NCBI GenBank assembly: GCA_035527835.1
Contig: DATKZS010000140.1
Location: forward strand, 77,471-141,470
Length of the DNA stretch: 64,000 nt
Reading direction: 5' to 3'
Source: DATKZS01 sp035527835 [NCBI: bacterium]
GTDB taxonomy: Bacteria; RBG-13-61-14
Below, piece after piece: positions 49,459 through 57,665 of this stretch. A program made the translations under genes and the position numbers. Position 1 is the stretch's first letter. Each line of letters starts with the position of its first letter. A model generated the notes under the pieces. It was not told where the DNA came from, made no database searches, and saw only the letters and a program-made list of their open reading frames with translations.

Positions 49459-50811
49459 TTGCTCGGACGGAAATCCATGAAGGACAAGGTTAAAGCGCTG
49501 GAGCTGAAGCTCGCCCGGGCCGAGGAGTACATCACCGACGTGCTCACCTTCAAGGCCGGCGAGAAGGCAACCTCGCTCGCATCGGCGATTAACCCATACT
49601 CGAGCCGCGAGAAGCTGGTGGCCGAGCTGGTGATGAAATACAAGGGATACGCCAAAGCCGGCAACCAGCTCATCCAGCGCATCGTGGACACCCGCGCCGC
49701 CTTCACCATGGCCTCCGGCCTCTCCGCGCGGCCGATGGTGGGGCCGACACTCCTGTCGGCCAGGGGCCGCGGGGACAAGAGTGTCCCTGCCACCGCTGGC
49801 GCGGCCGAGCTCGAGTTCATCCGCCGCTTGATCCGCCAGAACCAGCTCGACGGCCAGTTCGGCCAGCAGCTCGCCGTGGAAAAGGAGCTGGAGGGACAGG
49901 TCCTGCTCACCCTCGATTACCGGCCCGGGGACGACGCCGTGCTCATCCGCTTCATCTCCTGGAACGACACCCACTACCAAGTCTGCTATGCCGACGAGAC
50001 CTACGCCGAGATCAAGGCCATCACCTACGAGACCGACGACAACGTGACCGTGCGCGTTCCGACCGAGCGCGCCGTGTTCATCAAGTTCAACGCCCGCATC
50101 CACTCGCGGGAGGGCGTGCCCGCGCTCTCCGGCCTGTTGCCCGAAGCCGAAGACATTGACTTGGCCCTGCGTGACTGGCGCAAAATCAATCGCTTCTTCG
50201 CCTCGCCCACTCCCTACTTCAAGACCGCCGACATCCAGGAGGCCAGGGACCTCTACGACCGCCTGCTCGCGCCCGGAGTGGACTGGAGGATCGGAAAGGT
50301 CTTCTGCGGACCCGCCGAGTTCTCGCTGGTCGGAATGAACGACCAGGGCTTCGAGTCCATCCAGCGCGAGATCGAGACCAAGGTCAAAATCCTGGCTGGC
50401 GGCGCCGGAGTGCCCGTCCAGTTCCTGGGCTTCCCCGAGTTCATGTCCAACCGCGCCACCGCCGAAAACACCATGGAGCCGGTCGCCCTCATCTCCGTCT
50501 CCGAGCAGCGCTCCTGGCTCGGCGGGTTCTCCGAGCTCTTCAACAAGGCCATAACCCTCAGAAACGATTTGGCGCCCGCGGGGTCGGACCGTCTCGAACC
50601 CGGCAGGGTCGCGCCCGTCATGCGCTTCGTCACCCGCGAAAAAATCGAGCAGCTCCGCGACCTCTACCTCCCCCTCTGGCAGTCCGGCGCCATCCCCCTG
50701 GAAACGCTCCTCAAGCTGCTGCCCGAATCCGATGCGGATAACGCCGACCCCATTGAATCCGAGATGAAGGGGCCGCCTTCCGAAACCCCGAAAGGGGTGG
50801 GAGATGAGTAG
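49459..50811 (+). CDS. Phage portal protein
   Basis: The 450-residue protein has the SPP1-like portal layout. An N-terminal region with YITDVLTFKAGEKATSL is followed by a crown-like body (FINQ-type beta strands, IKFNARIHSREGVPALSGLL, DLALRDWRKINRFFASP) and helical ends (KVKILAGGAGVPVQFLGFPE). It forms the packaging dodecamer at one capsid vertex. The start is TTG 49459 with CTGGAGG upstream. About 16 residues near 95-110 come from an in-frame hairpin repeat (49742-49787), so the loop there may be dispensable. Confidence 0.85.
   Translation: MLGRKSMKDKVKALELKLARAEEYITDVLTFKAGEKATSLASAINPYSSREKLVAELVMKYKGYAKAGNQLIQRIVDTRAAFTMASGLSARPMVGPTLLSARGRGDKSVPATAGAAELEFIRRLIRQNQLDGQFGQQLAVEKELEGQVLLTLDYRPGDDAVLIRFISWNDTHYQVCYADETYAEIKAITYETDDNVTVRVPTERAVFIKFNARIHSREGVPALSGLLPEAEDIDLALRDWRKINRFFASPTPYFKTADIQEARDLYDRLLAPGVDWRIGKVFCGPAEFSLVGMNDQGFESIQREIETKVKILAGGAGVPVQFLGFPEFMSNRATAENTMEPVALISVSEQRSWLGGFSELFNKAITLRNDLAPAGSDRLEPGRVAPVMRFVTREKIEQLRDLYLPLWQSGAIPLETLLKLLPESDADNADPIESEMKGPPSETPKGVGDE
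49742..49787. repeat. Two hairpins inserted in-frame in the portal gene
   Basis: GGCCGACA-CTCC-TGTCGGCC (49742-49761) and GGGACA-AGAG-TGTCCC (49772-49787) are perfect hairpins. They share the GGGACA/TGTCCC style of 1084-1105 and 45954-45973. The reading frame is preserved. Confidence 0.7.
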
Positions 50812-50993
50812 CCGTAGGTGCAACCTACGGAACCGCGCCACCTTGGGTTCCAACCCTGAAGGGGTTGAACCGAAGGCGGCCGCAATGTTCGACCCCTTCA
50901 GGGTCGGGATGCTTTTGACCACGTTTCCGGGGGGTTCACGCCCCGGCTACTCATATCTTTCCCCTTCGGGGAAATAGCCGGGACAGCAATCAT
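50806..50993. repeat. Compound palindrome region (GTAGCCG, CCGTAGGT, ACCCTGAAGGGGT)
   Basis: Outer arms ATGAGTAGCCG and CCGGCTACTCAT enclose smaller hairpins: CCGTAGGTGCAACCTACGG and ACCCTGAAGGGGTT opposite AACCCC-type CCCTTCAGGGT. It overlaps the portal stop and reaches nearly to the next gene. It is a repeat-within-repeat structure. Confidence 0.7.
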
Positions 50994-51009
50994 TACTGAG
51001 GTTAATTCC

Positions 51010-52026
51010 ATGACCACCACCACCCTAAAAGATAGCTCCCTCGTCGTCATCCTCTCCAAGATCGAGGAGATGAGCATGGACGACGTGCGCGGAAGGATCG
51101 GCGCCGCGAGGTTCAGCGCGCTCCACGGCGCCGATGAGCGCCCCATGTTCGTCACGCTCCTGGCCGGGCACGAGGGCTGGTCCACCGGCAGCCTTACCGC
51201 CGGCGCCGGCCCCAAGCGCAAGGCCAGGAAGAGATGGGCGCGCGCCGTGATCAGCGAGCTTGCTCATAAGCTCCGCTCCGGCGTCCCGGTGTTCCTGTTT
51301 CACGGAGGGAGCCGCGGGCGCAGGCCGGTGGGTGAGATCGTGGCCGCGGCCGAGCGCTGGGTCAAGGGCGTGCTGGGCGCGGAGGGACTCGCCTACATCA
51401 GCGATCCCGAGGTAAAAGAGAGGATCAAGGCGGGCGAGCTGGACACCTGCTCCATCGAGGCGGAGGTCGAGTGCCACCGCGACCCGCGGGCCCCGGGCGA
51501 TTCCTGGATCGTGGACACGGTGCGCAAGGTCACCGGCGTCGCCCTCGGCGATTCCCGCTTGGTGAGGCCCGGCTTCCCCGGCGCCGCGCTCCTGGCCGCG
51601 GTCGAGGAATTCGAGGCCGACGGCAACAACGCCGGCGCGGAAGCCGAGAAAATTTCCGCCCTCGAAGCCAGGCTGAAGAGCCGGGACGATGAACTGCAAT
51701 CGCTCTCCGCCGAGCTCGCGGCCGTAAAGGCGCGCGACGAAGAGTCGAGGCGCTCGCGGGAAGCAGGGTCGCGCGCCGAAAAGATCCTGGCCGGAAAAAA
51801 CGTAAGCCACGCCGAGCGCTCGATCATCCTGGACGAGATCAAAAAACGCCCGCCCGCCGGAAGCGACCTGGAAACAGCCGTCAGCGCCCGCGTCGAAGAC
51901 GAGCTCCAGAAAATCTCCCGCCTGCGCGAGCTATGGGCCAGGGAGCGCGTCGCGGCGCCGCCGGAAAAAATCAGCTCCGATTCCATGCAACACAACCCCC
52001 TCATCCCCCGGACCAAAGGATGGTGA
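51010..52026 (+). CDS. Prohead protease/scaffold-like protein
   Basis: The 338-residue protein starts with a globular domain of about 190 residues, with TCSIEAEVECHRD and VTGVALGDSRLVRPGFPGAA resembling prohead proteases. A long coiled coil follows (ISALEARLKSRDDELQSLSA), as in scaffolding proteins. Its position between portal and DUF2190/capsid genes fits a fused protease-scaffold. No clear catalytic Ser-His pair can be assigned, so it may be scaffold only. Start 51010 has GAGGTTAATTCC upstream. Confidence 0.65.
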   Translation: MTTTTLKDSSLVVILSKIEEMSMDDVRGRIGAARFSALHGADERPMFVTLLAGHEGWSTGSLTAGAGPKRKARKRWARAVISELAHKLRSGVPVFLFHGGSRGRRPVGEIVAAAERWVKGVLGAEGLAYISDPEVKERIKAGELDTCSIEAEVECHRDPRAPGDSWIVDTVRKVTGVALGDSRLVRPGFPGAALLAAVEEFEADGNNAGAEAEKISALEARLKSRDDELQSLSAELAAVKARDEESRRSREAGSRAEKILAGKNVSHAERSIILDEIKKRPPAGSDLETAVSARVEDELQKISRLRELWARERVAAPPEKISSDSMQHNPLIPRTKGW

Positions 52027-52072
52027 AGGAAAAATGATGAGTGGTCCGAGAAAATCCGCCGCCGTTTCCAGC

Positions 52073-52256
52073 CCCGGAGGGGCGGACGATAGTAGCCCAG
52101 CGATTCATCGCTGGGTGGGCTGGCCACCCTCGTGTACCAAGTCCCGGAGGGACGACCGATATTTCGTCCGTCCCTGACGGGACTTGGTGGTTATCAGGTC
52201 ACAAGTCCCCAGGAATAAATTCCTGGGCTACTCTCGGCCGTCCCTACGGGACTTCA
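52073..52256. repeat. Compound dispersed repeat (GTCCCGG/CCAGG), copies 3 and 3b
   Basis: Two tandem units with CCCAGCGATTCATCGCTGGG and CCCCAGGAATAAATTCCTGG centres and AAGTCCCGGAGGGACG, GTCCCTGACGGGACTTGG and GTCCCTACGGGACTT modules. Related to 6944-7035. Ends 24 bases before the DUF2190 start. Confidence 0.85.
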
Positions 52257-52279
52257 AGATCATTAGCAAGGAGGAAAAC

Positions 52280-52645
52280 ATGGTCACCGAAACCGGACTG
52301 AAACTGCGGACCAAGCTGGAGAGCGCGAAGACGTTGCGCGCCGTGAACGAATCCACCACCGACACCCTGGACGCCGGCGCCATGACGGTAGTGGGCGACA
52401 CCATCGGCCTGGTGGTCGAGGAAGCCGCGCCCGGCGCGGAGTTCGTGCTGGTGTACGAGGCCGAGAAGGTCGTGGCGCCCAAGGCCGACGCCGCCGTCTT
52501 CGCACCCGGCGACGTCGTGTACTACGACCCAGCGGCGGGCGACGTCACCGACGTGTCCACCAGCAACACCAAATGCGGCCGCGCCCTCGAAGCCGCCGGC
52601 ACCTCCGACGAAGAGGCCCTCATTGACCTGATCGTGCTCGGGTGA
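52280..52645 (+). CDS. DUF2190-like capsid decoration protein
   Basis: The 121-residue protein matches small phage proteins of the DUF2190 family placed just before the major capsid gene. It is beta-rich, with GDTIGLVVEEAAPGAEFVLV, FAPGDVVYYDPAAGDVTD and CGRALEAAGTSDEEALIDLI. It probably decorates or cements the capsid. ATG 52280 is well supported by AAGGAGG. Confidence 0.8.
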   Translation: MVTETGLKLRTKLESAKTLRAVNESTTDTLDAGAMTVVGDTIGLVVEEAAPGAEFVLVYEAEKVVAPKADAAVFAPGDVVYYDPAAGDVTDVSTSNTKCGRALEAAGTSDEEALIDLIVLG

Positions 52646-52661
52646 AAAGAAACATTCATTT

Positions 52662-52744
52662 AACCGCAGAGACGCAGAGAACGCGGAGAATGTAGAAAAA
52701 ATAATAAAAAAATATTTCTTTGCGTTCTCTGCGCCTCTGCGGTT
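52662..52744. repeat. Foldback repeat, unit GCAGAGACGCAGAG
   Basis: AACCGCAGAGACGCAGAGAA and right arm CTTTGCGTTCTCTGCGCCTC then TGCGGTT flank an AT-rich loop. A partial AATCCGCGGTTC follows. Same family as 2441-2529, here between DUF2190 and capsid genes. Confidence 0.9.
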
Positions 52745-52789
52745 TAAAAAAAATCCGCGGTTCAAAAAAACTCGACAAAGGAGAAGAAC

Positions 52790-53794
52790 ATGAAAGGAAA
52801 CATGATCGCCGATTGGAAGAAAGCGGAATTCGGCACGTCCGAGGGCAGCCGCCAGTTCCTGGAAGCCGTGCAGTATTTCATGAGCCGGCCGCGGGTGGCC
52901 GCCGACGAGATCAGGGCCCGGATCGCCGAGTTCACCGTGCCCGGCGACTTCCCCGCCGACGCGGTCGAGGCCATCGCCCGCTTCCACCAGGTGGACGACC
53001 CCGACACCGGATGGATGGAGGTCTTCGACGTCATTGACTTCACCGGCACCAGGAAGAACAGCTTCGACCTCATTGACGTGTCCTCCGGCCTCTCCTTCCG
53101 CGCGGTCAAGCCCGGCGAGAAGGCCCAGGTCTACAAGGTCTCCGGCGACAAGGTCAGCGTGGACTTCGACCTCTACGGCGGCGCGCTGGGCTGGTCCAAG
53201 CTCTGGTTCGACGACGAGGAGTACTGGAAAATCGAGGACGCGGCCAAGGAGTTTCGCGCCCGCTGGTACATGAACCAGGCCCAGTCGCACTACGACCTCA
53301 TCTCGGGCGCCCGCGCCGACTCCGACGTGGCCTGGCAGGGAACCGAGGACGACGACACCGCCGTGCGCGACGCCGCCACCATCAACCAAGCCTGCGCCGA
53401 CATCCTGGCCGACATGCAGGGCCTGGGGTTTGACGTGAACGCCAACTCCACCTTCGTGGTGGTGAGTCCGGTCCAGCTCCTGTCAAGGCTCCGGAACGCA
53501 CTCCGTGTCGCGCTGCTCGGCAACTCCGCCGTCACCGGCGACCTCGGCGAGGTCAATTTCAACGTCAAGCTCGTGGTCACCACCCGCCTCAAGAACCAGG
53601 CGCTCACCGCGGCCGAGACCGCCCAGTACTTCGTGGCGCTCCCCGGACGCAAGATCAAGAGCGGCAACCGCATGGACCTCACCATCCTCTCCGAGACCGA
53701 CGTCCTGGCCTACGCCGAGACCGTGGCCGGATGGGGAAGATACGGCGCTCTCGTCGGCGAGCAAAAGCAGCTCCGCCGCTGCGCCACGTCCTGA
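52790..53794 (+). CDS. Major capsid protein (HK97-like)
   Basis: The 334-residue protein follows the DUF2190 protein and fits major capsid proteins by size and order. Its content fits as well: EAVQYFMSRPRVAADEIRAR, a long beta-strand arm, NSTFVVVSPVQLLSRLRNAL and LPGRKIKSGNRMDLTILSET. AAAGGAG precedes ATG 52790. No Lys/Asn cross-link can be judged from sequence. Confidence comes mostly from context. Confidence 0.72.
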   Translation: MKGNMIADWKKAEFGTSEGSRQFLEAVQYFMSRPRVAADEIRARIAEFTVPGDFPADAVEAIARFHQVDDPDTGWMEVFDVIDFTGTRKNSFDLIDVSSGLSFRAVKPGEKAQVYKVSGDKVSVDFDLYGGALGWSKLWFDDEEYWKIEDAAKEFRARWYMNQAQSHYDLISGARADSDVAWQGTEDDDTAVRDAATINQACADILADMQGLGFDVNANSTFVVVSPVQLLSRLRNALRVALLGNSAVTGDLGEVNFNVKLVVTTRLKNQALTAAETAQYFVALPGRKIKSGNRMDLTILSETDVLAYAETVAGWGRYGALVGEQKQLRRCATS

Positions 53795-53798
53795 AGAG

Positions 53799-53877
53799 AG
53801 TAGCAAGGGACCAGTAGCCAGTAGCCAGGAAAAAAGCTCTTAAGCCCTGGCTACTGGCTACGAGCTACTAACTACTT
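53799..53877. repeat. Foldback repeat, unit AGTAGCCAGTAGC
   Basis: AGTAGCAAGGGACCAGTAGC then CAGTAGCCAGG pairs with CCCTGGCTACTGGCTACGAG then CTACTAACTACT. Related to the units at 33992-34022. It lies between the capsid and glycosyltransferase genes. Confidence 0.85.
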
Positions 53878-53888
53878 AAGGAGTTTTC

Positions 53889-54563
53889 ATGAACCTCGCC
53901 ATCTGCATCCCCATAAGCTGGGACTACGTGCCCACGCCCTTCCTGGTGAGCCTCACCCAGCTCCTCCGGCCGGGGACGCTCAAGGCCATCAGAAGCTTCG
54001 GCATCGAGCGCTACTTTTACCTCATCAACCGCGCCTTCCCCCTCGATTACAACCGCAATACCCTGGTGAAAAAGGCCCTCGAGCTCGACGCCGACTGGGT
54101 CCTCTTCCTCGACGCCGACATGACATTCCCCCCGGACCTCGTCCCCGCCCTGCTTCGCGACTCCCTGGCCTCCGGCGCCGTCATCGTCTCCGCATGTTAC
54201 TTCAAGAAGCTCCCGCCCCATCCCTGCGTGAGCGCGGTCCGCAAAACGCCGGACGACCCCCAGCTCCTGACCCCGATCGAGGCCGGAAATAATGGCCTGG
54301 CGGAATGCGACGTCATCGGCCTGGGTGCGGCCCTCATCCATTGCTCGGTCTTTGATTCGATACCCTATCCCTGGTTCGAGTACGAGGTCTATCAAAAGAC
54401 CGGCGAGCGCACGGTCACCGAGGACGTGCCGTTCTGCGGGAAGGCCAAAGAGGCGGGCTTTTCCATTCTCACCGACACCCGCCTGGTCTGCGGCCATATC
54501 CGGCAGATGGAGATTGACGACTCGCACTGGCGCGCCTGCAGGGAAAGCGCTCTGGGAAAATAG
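53889..54563 (+). CDS. Glycosyltransferase-like protein in the head module
   Basis: The 224-residue protein has a GT-A-type fold: MNLAICIPISWDYVPTPFL, YNRNTLVKKALELDADWVLF then LDADMTFP, where DAD is the DXD metal site, GLGAALIHCSVFDSI and VTEDVPFCGKAKEAG. It may glycosylate capsid or tail proteins. Such genes do occur in tailed phages. Its insertion between capsid and adaptor genes is unusual. The ATG has AAGGAG upstream. Confidence 0.75.
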   Translation: MNLAICIPISWDYVPTPFLVSLTQLLRPGTLKAIRSFGIERYFYLINRAFPLDYNRNTLVKKALELDADWVLFLDADMTFPPDLVPALLRDSLASGAVIVSACYFKKLPPHPCVSAVRKTPDDPQLLTPIEAGNNGLAECDVIGLGAALIHCSVFDSIPYPWFEYEVYQKTGERTVTEDVPFCGKAKEAGFSILTDTRLVCGHIRQMEIDDSHWRACRESALGK

Positions 54564-54577
54564 GCCGTTGGGAAATT

Positions 54578-54690
54578 TAACGCAGATGAACGCAGATAAA
54601 CACAGATAAGAAGAAAGCAGCAAGAATTAAAAAGCAATGAGAAATGGGAACAAGAAATTCTTATCTGCGTTAATCTGCGTTCATCTGCGG
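54578..54690. repeat. Foldback repeat, unit CGCAGATGAA
   Basis: TTAACGCAGATGAACGCAGA then TAAACACAGAT and right arm ATCTGCGTTAATCTGCGTTC then ATCTGCGG. Same family as 18087-18165. It ends 23 bases before the beta-helix gene. Confidence 0.88.
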
Positions 54691-54713
54691 CAAAAAAAAA
54701 TAAGAGGACCATC

Positions 54714-56108
54714 ATGCCTGTATTGCTGATTATAAATCGCGACGACGCCTTCCTGCCGCGGGGCTGGGTCTCCGCCGTCCTGCCCGATGACGCGGTCCCG
54801 AGCGACTACGAAAGAAACGGCGGCCTGTTCCAGGCGGTGTCCGTGCCCGACGGCCCGGCCCTTGCCAAAAGGGCCGCGGGAGCGCCGTTGTCCCTGTCCG
54901 CCAGGGCCCTGATCTTCGAGAACGGCGAGCTCCGGGAAATCGGGCAGCCGCGCGAGCTGATCCGGAAGCGCATTGCGACACTAGGCCCGGCGCTTAAGCC
55001 GGTCTTCGGCCCGGACGCCCTGGACCGCTCCCACTCCACGGTCTGGGACTACGGCCCGGGCCGGACCTACAGCACGCCGCAGGCGGCCTTTGACGCGCTG
55101 CTGGCCCAGGTCGGCGCGGACCCGTTTACCGAGATCCACTATGTCCGCGGCTTTGCCGGGACCTATGGCCAGGGGCCCTCTGGCTACGTGCTGTATCTGT
55201 CCACCGTGGCGCCGTCCGCCCGCTTCCCGCTGGTGGTGGACATCGAGCCCGCCGCGGCGGTCTCCTGGGACGGCGGGGGAGGAGACGCCTGCCTCCTCTC
55301 CTGCGCCGTGAGTCACGTCCGGGTCCGGGACCTCAAGCTGGTCAACGCCTACGGAGGCATCGCTCCCTCCGACTGGTTCATCAAGACCCGGGACTGGCTC
55401 GTGGAAAGGGTCGAGGCCGGCAGCCCTGACTCCACCATGCAAGTCGCCGTATGCACACTTATGACCGACCATGTCATCGTCCGCCATTGCGACTTCCACC
55501 ACCTGTCCTCCTGCGCCGTGGGAGGCGTCTCTGGTTTTGCAAACAATGAGCCCGTCACCGTCGAGATCAGCGGCACCCGGATCAAAGACTGCGGCCAGGG
55601 AATCTACAACAACCTGAGCGCGACCTTCCTCCTGGCCAATAACACCATTCACGCGGCCTCATACGGCTTCAACCACGACGGATCGAGGCCCCTGATGCTC
55701 GCCGCCATGATCAACAACGTCTTCGTCGCCGCGGACCCCGCTTATATCTCGATCTACGCTCACGGCCTGGAGCTCGGCGACTTCAAGGTCCTGCGCTCCG
55801 ACGGCAACCGCTTTCATCCTGATTCCTCCAACAACGTGGCCTGCCTGCCCGGAAACGATCTCGACCTCCCCGCCTGGCGCGCCTGGTTCGGAGGCGATGA
55901 GCGCTCGATCACCGCCGACCCTCTGCTCGACTCCGAGCTCGTGCCCCTGCCCGGCAGCCCCTGCCTCGGCGCCGGAGTGAGCCTTGACGACACCGGAGAG
56001 AGCGGGAAAAGAAGGGCCGAGTCCGTGGACATGGGACATGAGCAGATCACCGCCAGGGTCCCCTCCATAACGGTCCGGCGAGAGCCGGAGATAGCGAGGA
56101 AAAAATGA
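54714..56108 (+). CDS. Right-handed parallel beta-helix protein
   Basis: The 464-residue protein has an N-terminal region of about 140 residues and then a beta-helix with repeated short strands (HVRVRDLKLVNAYGG, DHVIVRHCDFHHLSSCAVGG, TVEISGTRIKDCGQGIYNN, FLLANNTIHAASYG). Such folds occur in phage tailspikes and polysaccharide lyases. The catalytic site, if any, cannot be named. Position in the head module is odd for a tailspike. ATG 54714 follows AGAGGACC. Its stop overlaps the next start in ATGA. Confidence 0.7.
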   Translation: MPVLLIINRDDAFLPRGWVSAVLPDDAVPSDYERNGGLFQAVSVPDGPALAKRAAGAPLSLSARALIFENGELREIGQPRELIRKRIATLGPALKPVFGPDALDRSHSTVWDYGPGRTYSTPQAAFDALLAQVGADPFTEIHYVRGFAGTYGQGPSGYVLYLSTVAPSARFPLVVDIEPAAAVSWDGGGGDACLLSCAVSHVRVRDLKLVNAYGGIAPSDWFIKTRDWLVERVEAGSPDSTMQVAVCTLMTDHVIVRHCDFHHLSSCAVGGVSGFANNEPVTVEISGTRIKDCGQGIYNNLSATFLLANNTIHAASYGFNHDGSRPLMLAAMINNVFVAADPAYISIYAHGLELGDFKVLRSDGNRFHPDSSNNVACLPGNDLDLPAWRAWFGGDERSITADPLLDSELVPLPGSPCLGAGVSLDDTGESGKRRAESVDMGHEQITARVPSITVRREPEIARKK

Positions 56109-56881
56109 ACACGCTCCCCAGATACATGAAAGGCTCCAGGGCCCGCTTCGACTTCCGAGTGCCCGACGGGCTCGGCCACTGGGTCTTTCCCGACTGGGAC
56201 GACCCGGACCTCAAAGTCGAGTTCCGCGACAGCGACGGCACGCTCCGGGCCACCGCGGTAGTGGGCGGAGAGCTGCCATTGAGCCAGGGCAATGACTATG
56301 ACGAGAGCGCCAATCCTGACGGCGGGCCGTTCGTGGCGGTGGAGGGCATTGATCTCACATCGTTCGCGCTGGGCACGGCGGAGGCCTGGGTTTACGCCCG
56401 GGCCGGAGGGGCCGCAGTTCAGCCGTATCCTTCCATCCTGGCCGCGTTCGAGGTGGTGGCCGGAGCGGCCCAGGGCCCGCTCTACACCTCGGTGGACCGC
56501 GTGCGTCTGGACGGGCCGGGAACATGGCCGGAGTCCGTGACCGATGAGATGATTACCATGGCCATCGCCGACGCCTCCCGCAAGATGGACGCCTTCCTGC
56601 GCACCTGCTATGCCACGCCCTTCCCCGACATCGGCGACGAACCGGCCACCCCCGAGATCCTCGAGAGCATCTGCCGAAAGCTCGCGCTCAACCAGTGCAT
56701 GCTCTGGATGGGACGGGTCAACGCCACCGCGGAAGAAGTGGACAACATCCGGCAGGACGCCATGTCCGAGCTCATGTACCTCGTGCCCGCCCTCGGCCGC
56801 TCGCCCATCATCCGCCTGCCCGGCTATACCGGACCCGTCTCCGTATATCGCGGAGAGCTCGGAAGGAGCGATGACGCGTGA
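56105..56881 (+). CDS. Head-tail adaptor protein (DUF1320/Gp36-like)
   Basis: The 258-residue protein has a beta-rich N-terminal part (about 1-115) and a C-terminal helical domain resembling DUF1320/Gp36 head-tail connectors: MITMAIADASRKMDAFLRTC, YATPFP, PATPEILESICRKLALNQCM. These proteins sit between portal and tail. Start overlaps the beta-helix stop by 4 bases. Confidence 0.7.
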   Translation: MNTLPRYMKGSRARFDFRVPDGLGHWVFPDWDDPDLKVEFRDSDGTLRATAVVGGELPLSQGNDYDESANPDGGPFVAVEGIDLTSFALGTAEAWVYARAGGAAVQPYPSILAAFEVVAGAAQGPLYTSVDRVRLDGPGTWPESVTDEMITMAIADASRKMDAFLRTCYATPFPDIGDEPATPEILESICRKLALNQCMLWMGRVNATAEEVDNIRQDAMSELMYLVPALGRSPIIRLPGYTGPVSVYRGELGRSDDA

Positions 56882-56897
56882 AGCCGGTCGGGTTTTT

Positions 56898-56990
56898 GTC
56901 CCGGAGGGACATCCCGGTAGTAGCCCAGGAATTTATTCCTGGGAACCCGCGATGTGACAACAATCGAGTCCCGGCAGGGACGACCGAGAT
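56898..56990. repeat. Dispersed GTCCCGG/CCAGGAATTTATTCCTGG repeat, copy 4
   Basis: GTCCCGGAGGGACATCCCGG, CCCAGGAATTTATTCCTGGG and GAGTCCCGGCAGGGACGACC repeat the modules seen at 6944-7035 in the same order. Confidence 0.88.
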
Positions 56991-57011
56991 CTTCGGTTCA
57001 GGGAGAAAATT

Positions 57012-57533
57012 ATGCCTCTAAACAACGGTGATTACCGCGCACTCGAAGATAAAATCGTGGCCACCCTGCTCGCCGATACCGGTGAGGGCGGCCTGCGTGA
57101 AGGTAGTAATCCGCCCGTGCGCACCATCCTGGCCGGCGGCGTCGAGCTGGCGCGGCCGCTCGCCCAGGCCGAGTTCCCGGCCGTGCTGGTGCGCGCCGTG
57201 GCCAAAAAGGAAACGCCCGCCGCGCCGGCCTACGCCGTGATCAAGACCTTCACCATCTCCGCCGTGGTCCTCGACCGCGGCCTGGACCGGGCCGCCGTGG
57301 AAGGGTCCGTCCGCAAAATCTCGGCCCGCCTCGAATCCGTGCTGCGCGCGCAGACGGCAACCGACCGGCAGTTCCTGGGACTGCCCGACTTGATCGAGGG
57401 CGCCGAAGGCGTGCTGGTCTCGACCATCACCGAGACCCGCCTCCTGGACAGCGAGGCCCAATCCGACCGCATCACCGCCCGCGCCGTGGTCGAGGCCTCG
57501 ATCCAGGTCCCCTGCGCGTTCCGGTACGAATGA
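57012..57533 (+). CDS. Tail terminator/completion-like protein
   Basis: The 173-residue protein lies between the adaptor and tail-tube genes, the usual place for tail terminators. It has an alpha/beta layout (YRALEDKIVATLLADTGEGG, EFPAVLVRAVAKKETP, FTISAVVLDRG, RITARAVVEASIQVPCAF) as in DUF1834/minor tail proteins. ATG 57012 has AGGGAG upstream. Assignment is mainly positional. Confidence 0.55.
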   Translation: MPLNNGDYRALEDKIVATLLADTGEGGLREGSNPPVRTILAGGVELARPLAQAEFPAVLVRAVAKKETPAAPAYAVIKTFTISAVVLDRGLDRAAVEGSVRKISARLESVLRAQTATDRQFLGLPDLIEGAEGVLVSTITETRLLDSEAQSDRITARAVVEASIQVPCAFRYE

Positions 57534-57563
57534 GGCATTGAGCAAAATGAAAAATATTTTGTT

Positions 57564-57635
57564 CACGCAAAGGCGCAAAGATCGCAAAGAAGAATTTTCA
57601 TTTTCATCCTCTGCGGACTTTGTGCCTTTGCGTGA
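57564..57635. repeat. Foldback repeat, unit ACGCAAAGGCGCAAAG
   Basis: CACGCAAAGGCGCAAAGATC on the left and CTGCGGACTTTGTGCCTTTG then CGTG on the right. Same family as 19478-19546. It ends 30 bases before the tail-tube start. Confidence 0.88.
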
Positions 57636-57665
57636 AATAAAAATCCTTTAAAAGGAGTTCCGACC

